Below the pieces are notes generated by a model that was not told the origin of the DNA, searched no databases, and saw only the letters and a list, made by a program, of their open reading frames with translations. A program made the position numbers and the translations under genes. From the NCBI GenBank assembly GCA_964035575.1, contig OZ037922.1:1054001-1118000 (forward strand): 64,000 nucleotides of DNA, written 5' to 3'. Below are positions 19,693 to 29,440 of the stretch, in pieces. The stretch's first letter is position 1, and every line of letters begins with the position of its first letter. Origin of the DNA: Rhynchopus sp. YZ270_cl-10. Lineage: Eukaryota > Euglenozoa > Diplonemea > Diplonemida > Diplonemidae.

Positions 19693-22647
19693 ATGATGAC
19701 AACCAGAACCTCGTCATGGTGCACACAACAGCTGTCCCTTCTCCTCCTCCTTGCCTGCACGACAGTCCCACCTGCAGCAGGGGTGCCACAGCAGCCGATC
19801 AGAGTCATGGCAGTGCTCTCCACCCAGGCACCCGTCACCCCACACGGTGCATGGGGTCCAGTGTCGGCCTGCATGCAGATCACACCTAGCTGCAAGGGCG
19901 GGCTTCCTCCACTTCACGCATGGCTGCGGCAGCAGCGGTCTGACGCACGAGGCAGCGTCTTCCTCACTGGACCTGACACCAAAAGTCGTTTCATTCTGTC
20001 GTACCCTTCGCAGTATCTTTTCAACCTTGAAGCCTGGCGACGACTTGGTGTTGACTTTGGAGTGCTCCAAGACGAAACGTTTGTGACGATGGACGGTCGT
20101 GCTGATGTTGCGGTACAGTTCCTGGAGGCGGCTCACGTTCCCATGATTGCATCAAGCATGATGTCTGACAACACATTTCCTATGTTCTACGGTCTCACCG
20201 AGCGGATTCACTACAAAACCATTGATGGTGTAACTATCGCGACGATTACACTCTGGCCTGATACCTGGCTCGGAGGCTCATTTAGCTTCTTCCGTCACGC
20301 AGTCATCCTTCCTGTTGTCTGCAAACGTGCCCGTGCACGTGGTGCACAACGTATCGTTGTCTTCATGTCTGGATCAGCCTACGGTGCTGACGACCCCACC
20401 ATCTACTCACAGTACGACATTGATGTTGCGGTCTTCACTTTCGTCCCTGGAGACACCATCAAAACCAATGGGACGACCATATACAGGACAGGGCCTGGTT
20501 ATGGACTGCTGTCGGTGAGCCTTGTGCAGGACGGTGCAGTGTGGACGGATTCGTTTGAGGCAATCAGTCTCAACACACCACCTGCAGGATACGACACGGC
20601 TGTGTTTGCTGCGGACCAGGCCTGGGCACAGCTCGCGTTGGATCAGGCGAATGCGAACAACGTTGCTCTCACTGTGTCCACTGCAGCGCTTGACCCATCC
20701 TCTGGCCCGAATGGCGAACTTTTCTGTGCCCTGTACGAATGCCACATGGGACGTATGGGGTGTGATGCAATATATGAATGGGCCAAATGGGCCGATGTGG
20801 TGGTGACCGTGGGTGGGGGCTTCAGAGGTCCTGGGTGGCCGGCCGGCCCAGTGACGAACGGTGACATCTATGCGGGGAACCCGTTCACAGATTTGATGTG
20901 CACACAGAATTACACAGGTCCAGGGTTGTTGCGTATTTTGGAGCACGGCCTCAACTTCACAGCTTCTGACGGGACACATCCTGGTGCTACCCATTCGTAC
21001 CTGCAGGTGGCGGGGTTGCGATTCAGGTACAACACACTCTTGCCGCGGCAGCAGCGTGTCACGGCGGTGGAGGTCTTTGACAAGGAGCTGGAGGAGTACG
21101 TTCCCCTGAGCAGACGCCGCACCTACTCGGTGGTCACCATCCAGCACCTCCTCCGTGGTGCTGACGGCTACGGAGACAGCCTTGGCGACCACCAACCAGG
21201 CTCACAGGTGTGCCACACGAGCACCACAATTGAGGTGTTCATTGCCTACCTGAGGCGCCAGAGCACCTACACACCACACATTGACGGGCTCTCTATTAAC
21301 GACTTCAGCGGGACATGGATGAACCTCTTGAACAAGACACGTGAGGACTGCACAGTGGACGAACGCTTCTTGGCTGAGTGGAGCGACTGCGAGCCGTGTG
21401 AGCCAGGCTTCTGGCATCCCAACGTTGAGAGTGAGTTCTGTGTGGAGAAGCTTGCGACTGTGAAGGAGTCAGGAGACGGTGCGCCTATTGGTTTGATTCT
21501 TGGTGTCGTGTTTGGTGTGCTTGTGCTGCTTGCGATTCCTGTTGCGTGGAAGATGACAGAGAAGCAGCGCCGCATCAATGCACTCTTCAACAACAACAAG
21601 ATTGCTGAGGAATGTGCCGTTGCGGTTGTGGAGCTGCGTCTCTCGGACCTGGATTACTTACTGGAGTTGGACAACCCAAACAAAATCCAAGCAGCCTTCA
21701 TCTCCATTGTGAAGCAGCTGAAGGTGTACATGGCGTTCATGCCAAAGACTCTCCTTGCTGAACGTGTGGGGAGTGATGAAGAGAAGAATGAGGGATCTGA
21801 TAGTTCATCCAAGTTCAGCAATAGCAGAAGCAAGCAGTCTTCTTTAAAGTCACGCCAGAAAGATCAGGTCAGGCAAGCAACAAACTTCACAAAACGCAAG
21901 CACATTTCGATGTTGTGCCTGAACAGCAGAAACCACACTGCACTCTGCGATAAGTCGGACGGTGCAGGTGTGGTGCACACAGCACTGATTGAGACCTTCA
22001 CCTTCACTGTTGCGACGCACAAGGGTGTGTCCGAGCCTATGTGTGGCGACCGTCTTGTGGCATCGTGGAACACTATCGTCGACCGTGCGGGGCACTGTGA
22101 GCGTGCGTGCGATGCAGCACACGCATTGCTTGAAACGTTCGGGGACACCAAAACCTGTGATGAGCAGGCAGTGATTACACCGAACATTGGAATTGCTTCG
22201 GGAAAGGGACTCTTTGGTTTGTTTGGAGGCACGACAACAAAGAAGTACGATGTTATCGGGACGGTGCTGCCGTCTGCAACGATTCTGATGCTTCTGAACA
22301 AAGAGCACGAGACGCACATCCTCGTCACTGCGAAGGTTGCGGAGGCTGTGGGCTCTGCCTATTTTGTGAGCATTGTGGACTACGTGCACTACGCGAAGCT
22401 GGATCGGGCGAGCTTTATCTTTGAGTTGCGTGAGGGCAAAGATAATAAAGACGGAGATGAGTGGATGTACACATTGGACTCACACGCCAAGAACGACCCT
22501 TACCTTGTGTGCAACGATGCATGGAGGCAGGTGATCAAGGACGGCACTCTCCCTTCGGCTGAAGGGCTGAGTGAAAAGCTACGTTCCATTGCTGCGGATG
22601 AGAAGCAGCAGTATGTTGCGCCGTGTGCTTCACTGAATCTTTTGTAA
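19693..22647 (+). CDS. Receptor-like protein, copy 4
   Basis: Fourth identical copy of the 984-residue receptor-like gene, ATG at 19693. It is the last gene of the array and is followed by the usual 3' flank and then a chimeric intergenic element. Interpretation is as for copy 1. Confidence 0.85.
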   Translation: MMTTRTSSWCTQQLSLLLLLACTTVPPAAGVPQQPIRVMAVLSTQAPVTPHGAWGPVSACMQITPSCKGGLPPLHAWLRQQRSDARGSVFLTGPDTKSRFILSYPSQYLFNLEAWRRLGVDFGVLQDETFVTMDGRADVAVQFLEAAHVPMIASSMMSDNTFPMFYGLTERIHYKTIDGVTIATITLWPDTWLGGSFSFFRHAVILPVVCKRARARGAQRIVVFMSGSAYGADDPTIYSQYDIDVAVFTFVPGDTIKTNGTTIYRTGPGYGLLSVSLVQDGAVWTDSFEAISLNTPPAGYDTAVFAADQAWAQLALDQANANNVALTVSTAALDPSSGPNGELFCALYECHMGRMGCDAIYEWAKWADVVVTVGGGFRGPGWPAGPVTNGDIYAGNPFTDLMCTQNYTGPGLLRILEHGLNFTASDGTHPGATHSYLQVAGLRFRYNTLLPRQQRVTAVEVFDKELEEYVPLSRRRTYSVVTIQHLLRGADGYGDSLGDHQPGSQVCHTSTTIEVFIAYLRRQSTYTPHIDGLSINDFSGTWMNLLNKTREDCTVDERFLAEWSDCEPCEPGFWHPNVESEFCVEKLATVKESGDGAPIGLILGVVFGVLVLLAIPVAWKMTEKQRRINALFNNNKIAEECAVAVVELRLSDLDYLLELDNPNKIQAAFISIVKQLKVYMAFMPKTLLAERVGSDEEKNEGSDSSSKFSNSRSKQSSLKSRQKDQVRQATNFTKRKHISMLCLNSRNHTALCDKSDGAGVVHTALIETFTFTVATHKGVSEPMCGDRLVASWNTIVDRAGHCERACDAAHALLETFGDTKTCDEQAVITPNIGIASGKGLFGLFGGTTTKKYDVIGTVLPSATILMLLNKEHETHILVTAKVAEAVGSAYFVSIVDYVHYAKLDRASFIFELREGKDNKDGDEWMYTLDSHAKNDPYLVCNDAWRQVIKDGTLPSAEGLSEKLRSIAADEKQQYVAPCASLNLL

Positions 22648-22853
22648 ACTAAGTGAGGATGGTCTCTGAGTGGCCAACTACACGAACCCAAGATATTTGT
22701 GAGGGTGGCGAATAGGTTATTTATTTGATGACTAACGAACAGGGTTCTTAGGCTATTGTCTAGACAACAAAAATCAAGAAATAATAGTACGAGTAAGGGT
22801 ACTTGTAAAATGAAGAGTGGTGGCTGTAACATCCAGAAAAAAATATCGTACGT

Positions 22854-24040
22854 GGTGTGGCTGAAACCAGCAAATTTCACTGCTAAAGAACTGCTAACAA
22901 ACTGCTAAATAATACCCTTTTTTTAGGGGTGGTGTATAAAAACATTTTTTTACCTTGGGTTTTCCACTCCCCCTGTTGGCGCGCCTCCACTCTTGCATAC
23001 CCATGTGTGACCCCACCGTCAAACGCAATCGACTCGCTGAGTCAAAAGAACGCACAGAACGGGGCTGAAAAAAATCACGAAAAACGCGTACCGTGCGCCT
23101 GCGGCGCCCACAAAGTGAGTTTTCCCCCTGAGTATGCTGTGTATGCTGTGTATGCTGTGTATACTGTGTATACTGTGTATACTGTGTATACTGTGTATAC
23201 TGTGTATACTGTGTATACTGTGTATACTGTGTATACTGTGTATACTGTGTATACTGTGTATACTGTGTATACTGTGTATACTGTGTATACTGTGTATACT
23301 GTGTATACTGTGTATACTGTGTATACTGTGTATACTGTGTATACTGTGTATACTGTGTATACTGTGTATACTGTGTATACTGTGTATACTGTGTATACTG
23401 TGTATACTGTGTATACTGTGTATACTGTGTATACTGTGTATACTGTGTATACTGTGTATACTGTGTATACTGTGTATACTGTGTATACTGTGTATACTGT
23501 GTATACTGTGTATACTGTGTATACTGTGTATACTGTGTATACTGTGTATACTGTGTATACTGTGTATACTGTGTATACTGCGGAAATTGACCAAAAACGA
23601 GAACTTGTCCATTTCGGCGAATTGACCCCACCACTGTCCGGACGGATTCCGGAAATGCAAATGCCGGTGTTTTCGGGCATTTTCATGTTTTCAGGATCAG
23701 GGAGAGAAAATCTGGGTTGTGGGATTTACCTGGTCCCCTTTTCCTTACACTCATTTTGACCAACACCAAGAACTTGGCCATTTCGGCAAATTGACCCCAC
23801 CACAGCGCGGACGGATTCCGGAAATGCCATTCGCGGTGTGTTTTGGGCCTGAAAACCTACCGTTTCTTCAGGGAAAAAATTTGCTTCCGGATGTCGAAAT
23901 TTTCCGGAAAAGTTCCGAAATTAGGAAACACCCTGCCCGTGGGGAAAATTTTTTTTATACACCACCCCCCCAAAAATGCATGCTAACAAAGTGTTAACAA
24001 ACTGCTAAATAATACCCTTTTTTTTGGGTTCAGCCACACC
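22854..24040 (+). mobile_element. Intergenic inverted-terminus element, copy 5 (chimeric)
   Basis: The left part through the minisatellite and the right end (TGCATGCTAAC to the terminal TTCAGCCACACC) match the other copies. The interior from about 23667 to 23935 is different. It carries blocks (GACCCCACCAC, GGACGGATTCCGG, GGGATTTACCTGG) that occur in the same order at 63550-63830. The right flank is non-array sequence (AAGGGATCTACC). It is either an older family member or a recombinant with the satellite-like family. Confidence 0.7.
23133..23580 (+). repeat. 9-bp minisatellite TATACTGTG, 50 units
   Basis: The longest of the five arrays: 50 units, the first three of the TATGCTGTG type. Confidence 0.97.
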
Positions 24041-24240
24041 AAGGGATCTACCGCGTCTATTTTCCCTTTTGGTTTCTTTTTATTCACTTTGTCTGCTCCG
24101 GAGGGGGTCGATATTGACAGGTCGTTGACCGATTTCCAAACAAGCACCTTTGTCATATCCTGACGTCAGATTCTATTTGATTTGCTTACGGTACGGAACA
24201 CTCATTTCCCACCCTTTCATGACCTCGACTGAGATACTGA

Positions 24241-24378
24241 TGTGGCTGAAAGGGGGGTGGTGCTATTTTTGGGCTATTATCTGCTACTTTCTTCTGGGCA
24301 TCTGGATTTTTTTGGTGTGGCTGAAGGGAGGTGCTATTTTGTGCTACTTTTCTGCTATTTTGGGGTCGTCAGCCACAC
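24241..24378. mobile_element. Short elements with GTGTGGCTGAA termini
   Basis: 24314-24378 is a 65-bp element running from GGTGTGGCTGAAGGG to the complement-like CGTCAGCCACAC. A second left-type end (TGTGGCTGAAAGGGG) lies just upstream at 24241, and GTGCTATTTT recurs inside both halves. The termini match those of the large intergenic elements, so these look like short non-autonomous relatives, possibly nested. Confidence 0.55.
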
Positions 24379-24810
24379 TACAGATGCGTTTTTTTTAGCA
24401 CGTTTCGCAATTACTATTTTCCTTCTTGTCCACACCATAACCCATCCTCTCAAACCCACAGAACATCCCCCCTTTTTAACACACCCCATACCCCCCTCTC
24501 CAACGAACCATGTCGTAAACAAAACCACACTACATTTCAAGCTCTCTCTCTCTCTCTTATTCCTTTCTTCCTAACCCACCTGCTTTTAACCCCCTTTCTC
24601 TCTGTTGTTCTTTCCCAAAAAAAACCCCCTTATTCTGATCTCCTCTCACTCTGCCCAAAGCGATTCTCTTATTGCAACAAAGGGGGTTTTTTGAGCACAG
24701 AGAGGCTTAGGTTCAAAAGCTTTCCCCTTTTTTCTTGGATAAATTTGTAGTGTAGTTTGCCTCAAACTCTCCACTTTTATTTTTGCTTTTCAACCCCCTC
24801 TCATCTTACG
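24379..24810 (+). promoter_or_regulatory. 5' flank of the 901-residue gene
   Basis: T/C-rich sequence with several pyrimidine tracts (CTCTCTCTCTC near 24541-24557, T/C runs to 24735). TTTGTAG and TGTAG lie at about 24745-24755, plausible acceptors shortly before the ATG at 24811. GCACAGAGAGGCTTAGG near 24695 matches the dispersed hairpin motif described at 49286. Confidence 0.35.
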
Positions 24811-27516
24811 ATGTCTACTCCAGATGAGCAAAACCGACGAGGTGCGGAACAGCTTGAACACGTGGCCACCTTGATGCACCGTGTGCTCGACAACTGGCCT
24901 GGTTGGGAGCCTCGGCAGCTTGAGGACCTGATCGAAGGGTGGCTGCTGGACCCGCACCACGACAGCTCCGATGTCTCCCCTCCCCCCTCCGGGCTGGCTG
25001 CAGTTCTCCGCTTCCGGAAGCTCGCTTTTGCACATATCGACGAACGCTTTCGCACCGCACATTTTGGAACCCAACACGTTCTCGAACTTCTCCGTAACCC
25101 TGAGGTTGTAGGCACGGTACGCCGCAGCCATGCACAACTCATTACCGAACTTCGGATTGTCCTTGAGCTACGCAATGATATTGACAGTGCTGGATTCATC
25201 TCAAGGATGAGAGGGACACTTGCAGAACACTTTGTATCTAAATTGGGTGAAGCTGTAGGACGTGGTGCAGCTCAGGTAGGAGCCTTTTTCAGGAGGATGC
25301 AGCATCTATTCGAAGGGGGTGGGTCAAATGAAGCGAGGGTTGAGGTGGTGCGGGGCTATGCTGAACATGCCTTGGTCGCAGTGCACATTGATGCGGGGTT
25401 ATGCAGAACTGCAGCCTGTATGCTGGAACCCCACCCACACCACCTCGACGAAGCCACCATTGATGCTAACGCGGAGCTCTTTTTGAGATCCGCGCTTCTT
25501 GCTGTGGTGTATCGCACCCCAATGCCTCCGACCTCTCTTGGCGCAGTGGAAGCGAGACATCGAATTTACCAACTCATCTCAGTCACCGCTCCCCTCGATT
25601 TAGTGGAGCAGCTGGTCGGAAGCGGGGCAAGCGTGTTGGACCATTTGAGGAATAGAGTGTTTCATTTGATTGAGACCAATGGGAGTATTGAAGACTACAG
25701 GGCGGTAGTGTGTGACACCTTTGTGGGGATGGTGGACTCAGCGGGAATAGGGTTAGAGCAGATCTATCCCCCAATCTTTCTGTGGCGTGCAGTGTCCGGA
25801 GAAGCCGCAGTAGCGAGCATACTGCAGTGCATGAGTAAGGTGAAGGTCTCAGAGAACTATCTGTCGGCGCATATCGTCGCGTTTGGAACGCAGGAGAATT
25901 TTGCAGATTTGATAGCATGTGAATCCGGGGAGGTGTCGTGCATGCCTGCACGCAGTGCAACCCACGCACACGATGTTGCATCTCGTGTCCGTTCCCTTCT
26001 CGATGTGTCACAGCTGTTGTACTATTTTGCAGGGTGTTTTGAAGCTTGGAGGGGGCAGCGAAGTCTTGCGGAACCTTCTCCCGCAAAATCCGTTTTCGAA
26101 ACGATTTTGCACAACCATGTACCCCTCAAGGCGGCGTTTCAATATGCGAATTCTGCGTGCAAGGAATACCTAGATCGGCTTCAACAGGCAATCAGCGTGG
26201 ATAGCCCCAGCTTTTCGAGCCGACTGTGGCATTCGCTAGGAATGCTTCCTTTGATACAAACACTTGTTTCCAAAGAGTTTGGCGCGGTACTGTGGTCTGC
26301 AGTGTCGGAACGCATCATCATGGTATACCGTATCGCGAAAAACAGCATCGATAGGTTCTCCTTATTCCGTGTGTTCGATGCCTTCTTTTTGGGGTTGTTT
26401 GCAAGACCAGATTCGACCCTAAGCACCCTAAGAAAACTGTACGAAGAAGCGGAAAAATCTGACATCGACGTTGGTGTTCCAATATCAGATTTTCTTCAGA
26501 ATATTTCAATCAAAAGACAATGCCAAGCTGAGCTTCTCTTAACACTCTTTGCGAATGCGCGTATCGCTTTTCCTACCTTGCAAGGAGATACTGCAGCGAC
26601 AGTACGGTCACAACCAGCGTTTTTACCACAAAACATTGAAGACGTAGTTTTCCATGACATCAGCCCCTCCACTTTGTACGAAGAAGATGACAACACAGTG
26701 CACACCCCAGGACATCAGGGAACCCCAATCCGCATGGTCTTGCCCTTTTTGGATTTATTCTGTCGTCCACAAGGCGAGGTCTCCGCGTTGATCGCTGAGG
26801 TTTTCAGGCAGTGCAGACCTGCAAACAGTTCCTTCAATGATATGCTTACAGTCAGCACCATGGAAAGCACTGTAGGGCATCTTTCCTTTGGGTCTTATGG
26901 GGAGAGAGGCGGAGGAGGAGGTGGTGGCGGTACTGCAGCAACCCCAAGAAGGGTTGCCCCCGACGAGGCTCCTCAAAAATCGATTCTCAAAACGCCACTG
27001 TCGCGTCGCAAGCTTGCAAAGTTCCTGTCTAGATGTGAGGAGTATATTGGGGCAGGGAGTTTAGACCCGGCCAAGCCGTATGGCCATAACCAAGCAAAAC
27101 AGGTCAAAATTTTGCCGATTCGGGAGAGTCGAGAGATGGAGGTGGAAAATATGCACGCTTCTCCAGTAAGATCGGCATCACCGTGTCCGGTAGGGGTCAG
27201 TGTGTTTCCTGCGTCAGTAAGTGAAGATGAAGCTGGAGATGGAGATGACGGAGACGATGCTGACGATGGAAGCAGTGCAGCGCACAGTATGTCCCCCGGA
27301 TTCGCTGTGGACTATGAGGCACTGTACAGACAGGCTGTGCAAGAGAAGGAGCACGCAGAAGCGGCGCTCGCTGCGTCGCAAAGAGAAAATGCAGAGCTGA
27401 CGGCGCGTCTGCATCTAAGCATCAACACCCTGAAGCGCAAGCACGCAGAGCGGAAGGAACGGTGGCAGGAGGAACGGAGGGGGCTTGAGAAGCGTTTGCG
27501 GGCTGCATTGGATTGA
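24811..27516 (+). CDS. Unrecognised 901-residue protein with C-terminal coiled coil
   Basis: A long, continuous frame of even composition from ATG 24811, the first in-frame Met (the upstream extension reaches only a TTG). I do not recognise the family. Residues 1 to about 690 look helical and globular, without TM segments or a signal peptide. A glycine run (about 700-708) leads to a disordered, basic and proline-containing region with K-SILK-TP at 723-729, which resembles the SILK docking motif of protein phosphatase 1 partners; four residues are weak evidence. An acidic stretch rich in Asp/Glu (about 804-824) precedes a charged coiled coil (about 834-901). The shape fits a cytosolic or nuclear scaffold protein; this is inference. 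No neighbour suggests a pathway. Confidence 0.75.
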   Translation: MSTPDEQNRRGAEQLEHVATLMHRVLDNWPGWEPRQLEDLIEGWLLDPHHDSSDVSPPPSGLAAVLRFRKLAFAHIDERFRTAHFGTQHVLELLRNPEVVGTVRRSHAQLITELRIVLELRNDIDSAGFISRMRGTLAEHFVSKLGEAVGRGAAQVGAFFRRMQHLFEGGGSNEARVEVVRGYAEHALVAVHIDAGLCRTAACMLEPHPHHLDEATIDANAELFLRSALLAVVYRTPMPPTSLGAVEARHRIYQLISVTAPLDLVEQLVGSGASVLDHLRNRVFHLIETNGSIEDYRAVVCDTFVGMVDSAGIGLEQIYPPIFLWRAVSGEAAVASILQCMSKVKVSENYLSAHIVAFGTQENFADLIACESGEVSCMPARSATHAHDVASRVRSLLDVSQLLYYFAGCFEAWRGQRSLAEPSPAKSVFETILHNHVPLKAAFQYANSACKEYLDRLQQAISVDSPSFSSRLWHSLGMLPLIQTLVSKEFGAVLWSAVSERIIMVYRIAKNSIDRFSLFRVFDAFFLGLFARPDSTLSTLRKLYEEAEKSDIDVGVPISDFLQNISIKRQCQAELLLTLFANARIAFPTLQGDTAATVRSQPAFLPQNIEDVVFHDISPSTLYEEDDNTVHTPGHQGTPIRMVLPFLDLFCRPQGEVSALIAEVFRQCRPANSSFNDMLTVSTMESTVGHLSFGSYGERGGGGGGGGTAATPRRVAPDEAPQKSILKTPLSRRKLAKFLSRCEEYIGAGSLDPAKPYGHNQAKQVKILPIRESREMEVENMHASPVRSASPCPVGVSVFPASVSEDEAGDGDDGDDADDGSSAAHSMSPGFAVDYEALYRQAVQEKEHAEAALAASQRENAELTARLHLSINTLKRKHAERKERWQEERRGLEKRLRAALD

Positions 27517-27750
27517 GGGGGTGGAAAAGGGGGAGGGGGAAGAGGAGGGGCAAACAAACACAGAACAGATCTCGATTGCATGGTAGCAGATGTGATCTTT
27601 GAGAAGGGCGGGGGGAAAGCGCCAGTCTCATTTTTTCAGATTAGTATTGTTTTTATATGGTAGTCTGGCTGACTGTGCTTTCCAGACTCAAGACACCCAA
27701 TTTTTTTTGACTTTTTCATGACTTTTTCAAAGTCTAGAAACTTTTGGACA

Positions 27751-27814
27751 GTGGAGATTGCACAAACTGTGGCAACACAACCGAGGCAAACTAGACTACT
27801 CCGACAATTTATCA
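27751..27814. repeat. Dispersed repeat (R4), copy 1
   Basis: A block from GTGGAGATTGCAC through AACACAACCGAGGC to ACAATTTATCA; a near copy lies at 62163-62224. Confidence 0.75.
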
Positions 27815-28014
27815 GAAAAGTCAAGAAAATTCAGGATTATCAAAAATCTGGCAGAGTCGGTCAGACTACCATGTATTTTATCGCATTTTTTATGAAGGGG
27901 GGAAACTCCGAGCTGTGCCAAAGCTATTTTGGGGATGTGTTATTTTCTAGTTTTTTTTTTTTTTTTGTGCGTGAACAAACGGATTGGTGCATTGCAAACA
28001 GGACTGTTTGAGGA

Positions 28015-28064
28015 CCTGACTATATGGGTTCGTCCCAGCCCTGGAGTCATCACGCTTGCGTGAG
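28015..28064. repeat. Dispersed repeat (R7), copy 1
   Basis: About 50 bp beginning CCTGACTATATGGGTTCG and ending ATCACGCTTGCGTGAG; the second copy is at 36332-36380, beside the DD37E transposon. The tail CACGCTTGCGTG can form a hairpin. Confidence 0.75.
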
Positions 28065-28482
28065 CTCCTTAAAGGGCAAAAACAGTCGGGAAGATACGGG
28101 CCTCATTGCATTGATGGCCTTGGTTTATCAATACCCCCTCTTACCCTGCCTGGTGTTTCTAGTGTCCTCCTTATCTTTCAAAGTCCCTACTCTAGGGGTC
28201 GTTGGCGAGGCGTGTGTGTGCTTTTTTCGCCTCTTTTTTTTGCAGTTTTCAATGAAATGAGTTTTCAAACTTTTGTTAAAACGCTGAAAGTGTTCAGACT
28301 ACTATATAACGATTGTGATGAAGGTTGACAATGGGTCTTATCTCTAAGGCAATTGTTGACAAAAAAAACCGTAAAATATGCAGACTTCTGGGAGGCTTTT
28401 AGTCAACTTGCAAACCCGTAAACCCGGTATACGGGTTTGCGGAATAAACTTGGTGCTTTGTACGGTCCAACCTTTTCTTTTT

Positions 28483-28540
28483 TCGACCCGCGGAGTGTCA
28501 GTGCCTGCGTCCCAGAGGCGTTTGCACTATCAACTTCACT
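28483..28540. repeat. Dispersed repeat (R2)
   Basis: Carries CCCGCGGAG, AGTGCCTGCGTCC and GGCGTTTGCACTATCAACTT. Related copies lie at 29387-29422, 32235-32280, 34721-34780, 39222-39252, 41444-41520, 45233-45318 and 61710-61765. Confidence 0.65.
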
Positions 28541-28547
28541 TTTAGAT

Positions 28548-28705
28548 GTACAGTAAATGGGATAGTTCAAGATGGTTTCTGTTGCAGATGAAAACCACGA
28601 AAATTGACGTACGGTTGCATGGTTCGGGTCCGCCCACGGCCGGTCATGCACCAAAGGTACACTGTTCACGAGAGGGGCTGTTGTATTTCAAGTCAATTTG
28701 TGTTT
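28548..28705. repeat. Dispersed repeat (R1)
   Basis: Contains GTTGCATGGTTCGGGTCC, the box CAAAGGTACACTGTTCACG and GTATTTCAAGTCAA, in the order shared by all R1 copies. Confidence 0.7.
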
Positions 28706-29007
28706 TCGAAGGCAGCCGAGAAAATGCCAAGAAAAAGAAAATGAAAATGAAAAAGAAAATAAGGAACTGCGAATTAAATAGAAGCTATGTGTACCGTATT
28801 GGTGCTCATCTTTCATGTACTTCTTCTTTTTTGGTACTCCATCTACATTATTTTTTTTTTGAATTTGTATGACCGAAAATCAAAACGAAAAAAAAAAGAA
28901 CTCCTCCCAAAAATATAGCTGAACCCCTATCCCGCCTTTTGCGCTTACCTTTTTAGGTGACTAAGTGCACGAGCGGGTTTATGTCCCTTTTTTTTTCTGC
29001 TCATCAG

Positions 29008-29106
29008 ATGTAAGATGTACACCTGCATGGCTCGGGGGTCCACCCCGGTACACCCGGTCATATCAAGGTACACTGTTCACGAGAGGGCTGTTGTATTTCA
29101 AGCCAA
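29008..29106. repeat. Dispersed repeat (R1)
   Basis: Compact copy: CTGCATGGCTCGGGGGTCC, then GGTACACTGTTCACGAGAGG and GTATTTCAAGCCAA. Confidence 0.75.
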
Positions 29107-29440
29107 CTTTTTTTTTTGTTTTTTGTTTTTTTTGTTTTGTTTTGTTTTTGACACAGTTCTGTGGTAGTCGGCATAGCTGCAGCCAAGCTCCACGTTGGTT
29201 TCTGTAACAAATGCTGTGCGTGCACAAGAAAGACACATTCATCTTTCAAGTACTCTTTGTACGTTGCCCCCCTAAAACAGGAAAATACGAAACGAAAACA
29301 CGGGAAATCGGGAGAAAGAAAGATCTAAATCCCCCATACGGTCTTCTTTTTATATTCCTGACATCTTTTTTTTTAAATGTCCCGCGGAGAACAACCTCTG
29401 TCCACCGATGAATGGTGAGACGTTTTTTTTATTTTATTTT

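Larger units (their letters stand above)
2002..24040 (+). repeat. Tandem array: four 5.2-kb gene units plus a terminal element
   Basis: Unit starts fall at 2002, 7227, 12407 and 17593, with a fifth, partial start at 22854. The spacings are 5225, 5180, 5186 and 5261 bp. By eye, the differences between units are the copy number of a 9-bp minisatellite and a 3-bp loss near 12478; the encoded 984-residue proteins are identical. Each unit is an intergenic inverted-terminus element followed by 5' flank, gene and 3' flank. The array begins and ends with an intergenic element, as expected if unequal exchange between flanking repeats amplified a single gene. Confidence 0.95.
27517..29431. other. Gene-free stretch with dispersed repeat fragments
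   Basis: No coding frame of convincing composition. It holds the 3' flank of the 901-residue gene, an inverted motif around GTAAACCCGGTATACGGGTT (28416-28435) and several dispersed repeat copies listed separately. T and A homopolymers separate them. Confidence 0.5.

Noticed and set aside
28015-28064. tRNA gene suggested by GGGTTCG near 28026 and 36343
   Set aside because: No acceptor stem, D-arm or anticodon arm can be folded around it; it is treated as dispersed repeat R7.
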